Positions 10,855-20,899 of a stretch of 64,000 bases of DNA are shown here, in pieces. Every line of letters begins with the position of its first letter. The stretch's first letter is position 1. The position numbers and the translations under genes were made by a program. Source of the DNA: Dromaius novaehollandiae (taxonomy: Eukaryota > Chordata > Aves > Casuariiformes > Dromaiidae); assembly GCF_036370855.1 (NCBI RefSeq), contig NW_026991398.1, positions 558,001-622,000 of the forward strand, given 5' to 3'. Under the pieces are notes generated by a model, which did not search any database, was not told the origin of the DNA, and was given only the letters and a program-made list of their open reading frames with translations.

Positions 10855-12870
10855 AAAAGCATGTGAGGACAGAGAGACACCAGTAGAGGTGGAGACATCT
10901 TGGGTGAAAGCAATGTGGGGAAGCAGGCTGGGTATCTATTATCTGCAGGGAAACAGATGTAGGCGTGGGACAGTGTAGGACAGCCTGTGGTGGAGGTGGC
11001 CCAGGGCACTGCCAGGGCTCAAAGCTCCCAACAGAACTCAGGTCTTTGTCCTCTTCTCTATGGCTGGTGTCTCTGCCACCAAGGCCTCTGAGAAGACACC
11101 ATCTCCTTAAAGCACGGTGGCCTTGCTGCTTCCTCATCCCCAGGGAGCCCAGGAGGTGCCGTATCATTGTCCTGAACTCGGCGTTGCACACCCCCACCCT
11201 CACCCTGCCCCCAGGAAGAGCCCCGAGCAATGCCTGAGGGAAAGGATCACCCTTCCCTGGGGCTGGCTGTCAGTGTCTGGCTGCTCTGCTTGATAAAACA
11301 CATCAAGGTTGACTTGGCATCACAGCCACCTGCACATTGCCTTTGCCTGCCTGCAATCAGGGCCTCCAACTTTCTGCTCTAATCAGCCCCTGGGGAGCCT
11401 TCTCTGGTAATGGACCTCAGCGGGACCCATTACTGCTCCAAGAAACTTCGGGATTTACATCTGACTTTAACTTCTTGAGAGGGTTGTTCAGCCTCCTCTC
11501 AATATCTGAAGTGCATGGGCTCTGACTCAGATACACCAGAGGGGTCATTAAAATGCATCTAGCCCCTGGGGAGCCATGTCTCTTTCCATAATTTTCCATA
11601 ATTACCCATAATTTTCTTCAGTTCTTCAATTCTTGTGTGGATAATTGGAGGTATTTCAGGAGCACATTTACAAGAGCAAGGTTTCAGTGAGCATCTGAAA
11701 GAGAAAGATGTCTGCTTTTTAAGCTTTCTTTGTTCTTCATGTTGCAGAATAAGTGATATCCAAATTCTCCAGCTGATATTGATCCAGAGTGTCTCCTAAT
11801 GAGGTCTGGACACGTAGGAAAAGGAGTATTTTTGATAGGAGAGCTGTATGGACAACCTTCTGCCTCACCTCCCCAACCCTGCAATTTCTCTCTTCAGCCA
11901 CTGGGGACTTCCACCACTCTTGTTAAAATCTAACCTTTTTCCACTCCGGTCGGTAGCTGAATCTTACAGCTCCTATGCACCAATTCCCACCTGCTTGCCT
12001 TAGAGAACTAGCTGCAGACACAGGAGGATTTTTCTTAGTTGCAAACAAAGAAAAATAAAATATGATCAAGTTTGATAAAAAGTAAAATACACTCCCACAC
12101 TGTATGTTAAGTCCAAGCTGCCTCCAGTGAGCTCCACTTTCCACAAGCAATAACCTTCCTTGAAATGTTTTAGGTAGGAGAAATACAGCTAGATGGAAAT
12201 ACAGCTAAGGAGCTGGCTAAAGAGACAATTAGACTCCTGAAAGACGAGGCAAGCTTCAGACTCCCTGAAGCTCAGAGCAGCAGGTAGAGAGCTGAGAGAT
12301 ATCTGAATAGATAAAGAGTAAGGGGAGGAGGAAGGCTGGAGAACTAGAGAAAGCGCATATGTCCAGATAGTCTGATGCAAAGGCGACTTTAGAAATGATC
12401 ACTTTAATCAGGATATGGGGGAATATGTGAAAGATTACAGAGATGTCAGCCACAGCATAATAGAGAGAGCAGTGGTAACGCAAATTGAGAGGGATCAATA
12501 GCTAGAGATTAATACCCTTCCTCATAATTTCCACTATTTAATCATGGGAAAACACTGACATTAATATTAGTATTCAAGATTTAAAAAATATGAACACACT
12601 TGCATCAGCTAAAATGACTGACTTTTCTTTACCTTTCCAGGCAGAGCTCAGGTGTCCAACCACAAGCATCCAGGGAAACTTGGAAAGGCCCCAGTGCAGC
12701 TGAGGTACCTGCCTGGTACCTACCGTTTGCAGAGTGCTGGCAGGGAAAAGACATGGGAGAGAGCAACAGCTCCCGGGAGGAAAAGCTCTGAGCAGTGAAG
12801 ATAAGATCAGTGAATGAGAGGAAATTAGAAGGGAGGGAACTGAATCCCGCTCCATCCCAGGGGCTTCTCA
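10855..12870 (-). repeat. Inverted copy of the 21.96-23.75 kb segment
   Basis: The reverse strand matches 21960-23750. Two frames show this well: 11337-11525 (+) matches 23454-23270 (-), sharing MPLP...CNQGLQLSALISP and QETSGFTSDFNFLRG, and the minus-strand frame at 12256-12498 matches the plus-strand frame at 22320-22500. The matching interior includes 11100-11235, which pairs with 23560-23690. I do not recognise a gene in it. Confidence 0.7.
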
Positions 12871-12879
12871 ATGAGCCTT

Positions 12880-13461
12880 AGATGTATTGATTAACTCCTC
12901 TACATCAATCCCTGAAGCACAAGTAAACGAACTCCCTTCTTGTCCTTGTGCAGCTGTCCTGTCTCCTTATGAGATGCGAGCAGGGCCTTCTAGAGTAGGA
13001 CATTTCTACCTCTCTTAGAAAACTGTCCTGTGATGAGACAAACTGCAGTGCTGGAAGCAGTATCTCCCCACGGTTTAGAGAGGGACCACTGGTGATTATT
13101 TTAGTGTCCTTCAGTGGACATTTCCTTTGGGTGACTCTGCTGCCTTTCAGCAACTATCAGCCCTGGAGCCCCGGGAACATCTCGAGGGTGTGCAGGAGAC
13201 AGAGAAAGTCACATCTTTGGCTGAGCTTCTGCTCCTGAGCTGGGCCTGGCTCCTGGGACCACGGGAGCCCATGGCAACCTGGCAAGCGCTGCAGAGACAC
13301 AGCTCTGTCCAGGAGCAGCTCCTCTTAAAGGAGCAGCAAGAGTCAGGGCACTGCCTGCAGGTGCCAGGATAAGATGAGTGACGCAGAAGCTAAGGACGGT
13401 TGGGAAGGGGAGGATGGCTGAGAGCTCCCTGTAGGGAGAAATCTTCACAGCTCTTGACGCA
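12880..13461 (+). promoter_or_regulatory. Candidate OR2 promoter and untranslated exon 1
   Basis: This is the U2 copy of the conserved block. GATTATTTTAG is at 13094-13104 and TTTCCTTTGGG at 13121-13131; the second is a poor EBF match compared with U3 and U4. The donor GTAAGT starts at 13462 after ACGCA. It belongs to a receptor that is now broken. Confidence 0.35.
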
Positions 13462-13463
13462 GT

Positions 13464-15170
13464 AAGTCTCTGGCTGCAGGACAATGCTGCTGTGGTTCCT
13501 GGAGGTTTCTTCTGCAGCTGGCACCTTCCACAGCTGATATGATCTGTCAGGGCGGCTCTGCCAGCTTCTCCTGTTTGGAGGAGGTGGTTCTTTAGAGCAG
13601 AGATTTGCTGGCACATGGTCAGAGGGACAGGGCATCATGGGATGCTTCAGGGATGTGAAGCCAGGGAGTGCACCTAGGTCTGCGCAGGCTGTAATGCAGG
13701 GTAGTGTCCCTGCGCCCCAGGGTGCTGTGTGCCTGGGGCAGTGACTCTGCTGCCTGCAAGGGTCAGCACTCAGCCTGCCCAGGGAGCTCCCCATGGCACT
13801 GTGGGGAGAAGCTCTGGGTGGGAGGAGTGACCCCTGGCAGGGCAGGTTCCTTCTCCTGCTGAGATGGTGCTGCGTGGGTCAGGGCTGCTCTCAGCTCCAG
13901 CTCACCCCCAGAATATTTCTGACAGGCCTTTTCTAGAGGACAGTCAAGGCAGGGACAGCGGTTAACTTATAGATAAGGGCTCTCCTGAGTCCGTGCTTTC
14001 ATTTTCCTACTGTTTGCAGAGTGCTGGCAGGGAAGACATGGGAGAGAGCAACAGCTCCCAGGAGGAAAAGCTTTGAGCAGTGAAGATATGATCAGTTAAT
14101 GAGAGGAAATTAGAACCATAAATGCTGGGGGGGGGGGGTGGAATTTGGAGACCTCCCTGTCGTCCCCTTCAGTGCAGACCTCTTCCTCTAAGCAAGCCCC
14201 CTGTGTCTGCTCTCCCACCCAGCAGAGCCTCTGCCCTCAAGGCCAGGGGGTCCAGGGCATGAGCCCCCCTCCTCAGCAGCCTGAGCTCCAGCAGAGGTTA
14301 GGGGCATCTCTCTGACAATGTGCCCATTTCCCACTGTGTGACGGAGAGGCTGAAGGTGACTGTCCTGTGGTGTTGCTGTCTGGGAGGTGGTGTGCACAGC
14401 TGGGTGAGGGGAAGGCTTTCCTGAGTGCCTGTCTGTCTCTCGCTCCTCGCTTTCCCTGTGGTAGGAGCGTCACGGTATTGCTCCCTGTTTCCTCACCTCT
14501 CTGTGCTGGGGTGGTTCTTCCTCTCCTGCTCTTTGGGGTTAAGGATAGGGTTCAGCTGCAGTGAAGGCAGTAACTTCCCACTCCCACTCCAGTGTCTGGA
14601 AACAGAATGAAGATGGTAAACTGATGTGAGGGCAGGGTCCATCTCAGTTGGAAAGACTTGTCTAGGAAGGGTCGGGTCAGCCCCTGCCTTCACTGCACTG
14701 TTCCTCTCCCTTGGCAGAGTGGGAGCTGGTGCGACTGATCTAGACACAGACATCCCTGTTCAAGAGGGCAAGGTTGGGGGAGATGAATCCCCCACAGGTA
14801 CCTTCTCTTTCAGACACAGCTGCCATGACTGCTGTGTTTGTCTCTCACAGTGACAGAAAGAGAATATTCCTCCTGGGTCACCAAACCAAATCCCCTTTAC
14901 TCAGCTCAGGGCACCCATCCCCAGGTATCCTCACCAAATAGATGGGACACTCTGACACCTCCATTTACATGACCCAGCAGAGCAGGGCTGACTCCTCCAG
15001 AGCCCATGGGTAGAGGACCCTGTGCTGCACAGCACCCTCAGCACAAAGTGGAGGTCAGGAAAAGGAGCTGAACAAGGTAAAGCAGAGAGGCAATGTAGGG
15101 GGTGCTAGGAGTGGATTGGGTTTTGCTCAGAGAAGCCTGTTCTAACTTGTCAATGCCTTTTCTTCCTTAG
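13464..15170 (+). repeat. OR cassette U2, intron-like region before OR2
   Basis: Non-coding sequence homologous to the U1 and U3 introns. It ends in a good acceptor, TTCTTCCTTAG (AG at 15169-15170), 27 bases before the OR2 ATG. Contains the local repeat at 14020-14116. No gene seen. Confidence 0.55.
14020..14116 (+). repeat. Local direct repeat of 12724-12833
   Basis: About 100 bases beginning TTTGCAGAGTGCTGGCAGGG are repeated almost exactly at 12724-12833, about 1.3 kb upstream. The first copy belongs to the inverted-segment junction and the second lies inside the OR2 intron-like region, followed by a run of 12 G (14127-14138). Confidence 0.75.
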
Positions 15171-15197
15171 ACAGTGCCCTGAAGCAAGGCAGAGCAA

Positions 15198-16455
15198 ATG
15201 TCCAACAGCAGCTCCCTGCATGAGTTCCTCCTCCTGCCGTTCTCTGACACGTGGGAGCTGCAGCTCTTGCACTTCTCCCTCTTCCTGGGCATCTACCCGG
15301 CTGCCCTCCAGGGCAACGGCCTCATCATCACAGCCGTAGCCTGCGACCACCGCCTCCACACCCCTATGTACTTCTTCCTCCTCAACCTCTCCCTCCTTGA
15401 CCTAGGCACCATCTCCTCCACTGTCCCCAAATCCATGGCCAATTCCCTGTGGGACACCAGGGCCATTTCCTACTCAGGATGTGCTGCCCGATGTAGGGGC
15501 AGACAGCGAGGGATCGGACAAGACAGAGTTAAGGAGCCGAAAGCCATGGGCTGAATAGATAGTAGTATGGCAATATAGGGAGTTACCGCACAGAGTAAGG
15601 GAGTGATGATGGGAACATGAGCTTCGGGAAGGTATAACGTGGCGCTTGCAAGGAGAATAGAAAGTACTGTAAATCACTGTGGGAAAGTGCCTATCCAGGC
15701 TAGAACTTATATATAGGGCTTGCTTGCTTGAATAAAGTTGATTCTGATCCAGCACATCGGACTCTGTGAATCACACCGCCACAGCTCAGGTCTTTGGTTT
15801 TGCCATTTTCATTTCAGCTGAGTATTCTCTCCTCACTGTCATGGCCTATGACCGCTACGTTGCCATCTGCAGACCCCTGCACTACAGGACCCTCATGGGC
15901 AGCAGAGCTTGTGCCAAAATGGCAGCAGCTGCCTGGGGCAGTGGTTTTCTCTATGCTGTGCTACACACTGCTAACACATTTTCAATACCACTCTGCCAAG
16001 GCAATGCCCTGGGCCAGTTCTTCTGTGAGACTCCCCAGATCCTCAAGCTCTCCTGTACAGATGCCTACCTCAGGGAAGCTGGGCTTCTTGTGATTGCTGC
16101 CTATTTAGCTTCAGGGTGTTTCATTTTCATTGTGCTGTTCTACGTGCAGATTTTCATAGTCGTGCTGAGGATCCCCTCTGAGCAGGGCCGGCACAAAGCC
16201 TTTTCCATATGCCTCCCGCACCTGGCTGTGGTCTCCCTATTTGTTAGCACTGACCTGTTTGCCTACCTGAAGCCCCCCTCCATCTCCTCCCCAGCTCTTG
16301 ATCTAATTATGGCTGTTCTGTATGCAGTGATGCCTCCAGCAGTGAACCCCCTCATCTACAGCATGAGGAACAAGGAGCTCAAAGAAGCCCTGAGAAAAGT
16401 GATTTCATGGACATTTGTCAGCAGTGGTAAGATTGCCTTTGCTCTCCTCAGATGA
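15198..16455 (+). pseudogene. Olfactory receptor OR2, OR14-like, split by an LTR
   Basis: The first 97 codons (15198-15488) run from MSNSSS through TM1, HTPMYFFLLNLSLLDLG and YSGCAA. The frame is then broken by inserted LTR sequence (15492-15783) with in-frame stops. The receptor resumes at 15784 (AQVFGFAIF) and runs through MAYDRYVAICRPL, KAFSICLPHL and PAVNPLIYSMRNKEL to TGA at 16453-16455. Neither part shows another stop or frameshift, so the insertion is the only visible lesion and is probably recent. The C-terminal tail differs from the sister genes after the last helix. Acceptor and upstream exon block are intact. It cannot make a complete receptor. Confidence 0.92.
15492..15783 (+). 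mobile_element. Short LTR (292 bp) inside OR2
   Basis: Inserted sequence starts TGTAGGGGCAGAC and ends ACACCGCCACA. TATATATA (about 15708-15715) and AATAAA (15731-15736) sit close together near the 3' end, as in compact retroviral LTRs. Flanks are GCCCGA on the left and GCTCAG on the right; these could be a 6-bp target duplication that has drifted, but the match is imperfect. The insertion falls exactly where the OR Ala-Gln-Val codons would be. No internal retroviral genes are present, so this is a solo LTR. Confidence 0.75.
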
Positions 16456-18060
16456 CTCCCCCGTGCCTGTACCAGGATTGAGCTTTGTTCACTTTATCTC
16501 TATTATTACTATTATTACTGTTGTTATTATTTGTTAGCATGTTGCTACACAAATGCTTGGATTCATGCCACCTTTGCTGACACTGCTCTCTCTCATCTCT
16601 TGCCCATATAAAATTGTGTCTAATGCTGGGTCAGAGCTGACTCCCTCACAGTATCTCTGTAATAAGGTAAGTTCCTCCTGGTGCAGTGCCTGAAGGCTGG
16701 GCTTTCTCCAAAGCTGCTGTCCCTCAGGCCCTGTCCCCAGCACATGCCCTTCAGACAATATCCCACACCCTGCATGCTGGTCCCTACTCAAAAAGCCACC
16801 CCCAGACAAGGCTCTGTGCCCAGCTGGAGGACTGGGTGTCCTGCTGTGAGCCCTGGGAGGACGAGCCCTCTCCTGGGTCCTCTGCAGGTCAGGCAGGGAG
16901 CATGCAGAGGAGGTCCTGGGCCTGTCTACTGGGCCTATAGACCATCCTCTTCCCATGGGAGTCCTCAAGCAGGGTCCTTCAGTCCAAAGATCCAGCCCAG
17001 CTTGTTGTTGCATGAACAGAGAGGAGAATCTGTTCCAGGACACTCTTTCCAGCCCCAGCCCCAGCCCTTCATACCAGCCATTTCCAGCACCAGCCATTCC
17101 CCATGGTCCTGGTAAGGGATGATATTTGAAAGTGACCAGCTCCATCTGCCTGCTGAACTCAGCATGTGTATGGGGGGAATGGTCAGCCCTGCCTAGCCTC
17201 TCCCTGGGCCCAGACCTCAGCAGACCCTGGAGCATGGCCTTCTGCTAACCCTGGGGAGACAGGATGAGGGCTGGGCAGGGGCTGGGGACTGGTGGGATGC
17301 TGCTGGGCAGGAGGGCCTTGGGGGCCAGGGCACCAAGGGCTGTCATGGGGACCATGCTAGGAGGATGTTTCCCCACCCGTGAAGGCAGCCTGTCCTGGCT
17401 GCGCCAGCGCAGGGACAGGATGCAAACAGGAGCCACAACACTCCAGAAGCTCCCACACTGCTGGAATCCCAAAAATGCCCCCAGAGCCCAGCAAGACAGG
17501 GCTCTTCTCTGCTTTGGCTCCAGGGAGCCCAAGGGGCAGCCTGGGTGTGAGGTGCAGGGTGGGCAGTGCAGCCACAGTGCTCCCAGCAGCCCCTCTGCAA
17601 CTCCCGATGGTTGTGGAGGGAACTCACTGTTATTAGTGGGGCTGGGGTCTCTCGGGGGCTGCAGCCATCGGCACCATCTACTGGGACCCCCAGACCCAGG
17701 ACAGGTGGCTGGCGCCCAGCACCACAGCTCAGTGTCCTCTCTCTTGTGTCACCATCCTCTTTCAGGAGCACTGCCGGGTGCGTCACTCCCTGCCCGGGTG
17801 TGGAGAGGAGCGGATGGAGGTCTTCTGTGCTCACACTTGCTGATTCTGGCTCTGCAATGGTGTTGACCCACAGGCTCTGCCCTGGGTAATGTTATGTCTC
17901 CATACGCTACACTCTCCTCTGAGACTGTGTAGGGACCCACAGTGCATAGCTCTGCTTAGAGCTGGCTGCCATGACCTGCCTGCATGGGCCCAGGAGATCC
18001 CAGCAAGGCTGTGCTTGGAGGTGAGGCTGTGATTGTCCTCAGTCAAAGTTGGTGGGATGG
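16456..18060 (+). repeat. OR cassette U2, 3' flank
   Basis: After the OR2 stop comes an ATT-rich microsatellite (about 16499-16531), then a region homologous to the U1 3' flank (best at 17175-17370). A variant signal, AATAAG, is at 16661-16666 where the other copies have AATAAA. No gene seen. Confidence 0.55.
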
Positions 18061-19430
18061 TCCGGCTGGGGGCCAAGGGGAGGAAAGGACAAGAGACAAC
18101 AAGAGAAGATGCAGCAAAAGAAATTTCAAATTAGTTTATGGGGGGGGGGGCGGGGAGTAACCATGATAGTTGAGCAGCACTGGGGAAGGGGCCAGGAGAT
18201 CTTTGAAATCTCTCCTGGAGATAGCACTCACCAACCTGATCTAACTGTAAAGCTAGCCCAGCTCAGAGCAGATTGTGATCCTGGACATCTTCAACAGTCT
18301 TTCCCAACCCAAATCCTCTAGGAGGAAGGGGCTGGAAGGAGGAGTCCTGGGCAGGGGACACTGCTGTGGGGTTGAGGCCTTGCTGGCATTTGTACTGCCT
18401 GGTCAGCCCTGTCCTCAGAGTCACACAGAGAGTGAGTTCACCCTCAAAAGGAGTCTCTGCTCCATGGGCAACAGGAGTCACACCAGTGCAGGGAGACTGC
18501 AGAGAAGTTCTCACGAACATGCCAGGCATTCAGCCCCTTCGACTGCTGAGGTGTACCCAGACCAGGGCTGCAGGCTGCAGATCCCACCCCGCTGCCTGCA
18601 GACCTCCTGCCTGGGGCTGGAGGGTACCCAGCAGCAAGGCAGGCATGGCTGGGGGTCTGGTGCCATTGGGGTGGTGGTCTTTGGACTAGCCTCTGTCTGT
18701 AAGGGACTCAGGAACTTCTTTGTCTCCATGCTAGTGGCAAAGTGAGTGTCCCAGCTTGTTCCCTCTGGAGAGCTGAGGATTTAATTCTCTGGAGAAATAA
18801 AAAAAAAAAAAAAAATTTCCATGGGACTTATACTATGCTGTCTACTCTCTACTGTCTTCTCCTGCTCTATCACCCCAGAAGTCCTTTGGCAGGGGCATTT
18901 TTTTGGTTACTGACCCCGCTGTGAGCAGCAGGTTACACTACAGGCCTCCTGTGGCCCCTTCAGCCTGAATTATCCTAAAAGCCTGTGGCTTCAGGCCCCA
19001 TTTCAAGCACAGAGCAAATGTTTCTGGGACAGGAGTCATTTGTGCTTTATGTGACCATCTAAAAGAAGGCAGGTGAACACCTCCTCCTCCCCATTGACTG
19101 TAAAGGCAGCCTGGGAGGCACTGCCTTGGCATATCTACATTACCCCAGAAATTCTTTGCATCCACCTTTAACCACATAAAAGTCCTGGATCGCTTCAGTG
19201 GTGGGGGCAGGGGGAGAGACGCAGGCTTTTCTGCAGTGTGAGTTGTCTACCTCTGTACTTGTGCCCCTGAGTAGATGGTGCCATCCTCCCCTTTCTTTTT
19301 TCTTGCCTGAAGATGTGCCTGCATGGGGAAGTGAATGTGGAGATTGGCTGTCACTGCAGTGAGCATGAGATGGTGGAGAGGTAAGAGGAAGAGCAGAATC
19401 ACCGCCTTAGACTGCAAAAGAGGATTTCAT
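18060..19430. other. Non-coding spacer, no feature recognised
   Basis: I see no gene. The stretch holds a run of 11 G (18140-18150) and an A-rich tract (18797-18815) following an AATAAA-like motif at 18795-18800. Short frames on both strands have no family resemblance. Confidence 0.5.
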
Positions 19431-19439
19431 CTTGTTCAG

Positions 19440-20825
19440 GATGATCCCTGTCAGGATCCCAGGGGTGACTCCCCTGGAGGGCAGAGGAGCCACGGAGCCC
19501 TCTTGGATCTTCAGGAACAATGTCCCCAAAGCACAGGAACACAGGAAAGTCTGCAGAAAAGTCCAGCAGGGCCTGGCCTGAGGCTGGCGTGGATGAAAAG
19601 GGACTTTGTGATTTTGGACTTGAAAAGGCAGAAGGAAGTGCACGGAGGGTTGAAGGGGGAATGGGTTACCCAGGAAGAAGACACAGACATTGCCGGTGTT
19701 GGAAGGGATGGAATTAGGCAAGCCAAAGCTCAGCTGGAGCTGGAGCTGGAGCTAGCAAGAGATGGAGCGGTCAACCAGAAGGGTTTCTGTAAGGATGTTG
19801 GCAGTGCAAGGCAGTGAGCCAAGGAAAATGTGGTCTCCCTACTCAGCGGGGCAGGGGACGTAGTGACGACAGGTGAAAGGCTGAGGTGCTCATTGCCTCT
19901 TTTACCTTGTCTTTTACTGATATTGTCTACTGCCAAGGCCTCCCTGGCCCCTGCGTCCTTTGGCAGCGTCTGTGTTAGGAAAGCCTCACCCGTGGCAGAG
20001 GAAGACACAGCTGGGGAGGACTTTTGCCCAGTGGGCACACACAAGTCCATGGGACCAGATGGGAAACACCCCAGGGTGCAGGGAGAGGTCGCTGGAGTCA
20101 CTGCAACGCTGCTCCCAATTGTCTATGAAATGTCAGGGTGATCAGGGAGGTTCCTGATGACTGGGAAAAGGCAGACATGGCAGCCATTTTCCAGAAAGGC
20201 AAGAGGGAGAACCTGGGGAATGACAGGCTGGTCATCTTCATCTCAGTCCCTGGGAAGGTGGTGGAGCAAATCCTCCTGGAAACAATCTGCAAGTATATGA
20301 AGGACAAGGACTGGAAGAGGCAGCATGGGTTGAGCAAGGGGAAATAGAAACCATGCCTGACCAACCTGATTGCCTTCTACCACCAGGTTAATGGCTTTGT
20401 GCCCAAGGGGAAAGCAGGGGACTTTGGGAACCTTCTCTTTAGCAAGGCCTTTGACAGAGTCCCTCATAGTTTCCTTATAGCCAAATTGCTGAGATCTGCC
20501 CTGCATCAGTGGACCATAGGGAAGGTGGAAGATTGGATGGACCATCAGGCTGCAATGCTGTGCTCAGTGGTACACGTTCCAAGTGGCAGCTCATTACTAG
20601 TGGCATCCCTCAGTGATCAACATGTGGGGCAGGACTGTTTAACCTCTTTATTAATGGCCTGCACAGTGGATGGAGCACAATCTCAGCACCTCTGTGGACA
20701 ATGCATAACTGGGGGGAGTCCCTGGGCAACCTCATCTAGTTCCCTCTGCATTGACCAGGGGGCCTGGGATTAGAGGACATCCAGAGGTCTTGTCCACCCT
20801 AAGTGCTGTGATTCAGTGAACCATT
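19440..20825 (+). mobile_element. CR1 LINE fragment (ORF2 and 3' tail)
   Basis: The plus strand carries CR1 ORF2 wording in several frames: a pre-RT part at 19640-20110, an RT block around 20150-20350 and the SKAFDRVPHSFLIAKL block at about 20440-20490. Further on, FINGLHSG-like text occurs at about 20650. The 3' end resembles the CR1 tail (ACATCCAGAGGTCTTGTCC at 20778-20796). Multiple frameshifts and stops show it is inactive. Confidence 0.75.
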
Positions 20826-20899
20826 CCCTGGAGAGCTCTGTAAAGAGAGAAGAGGCAGAGGAAGAAGAAAGGACAGAAAGGCAGAAGAGATCTGAAACA

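Noticed and set aside
18795-18815. AATAAA plus poly(A) as a processed pseudogene tail
   Set aside because: No recognisable upstream retrocopied coding sequence or flanking duplication; may be just an A tract.
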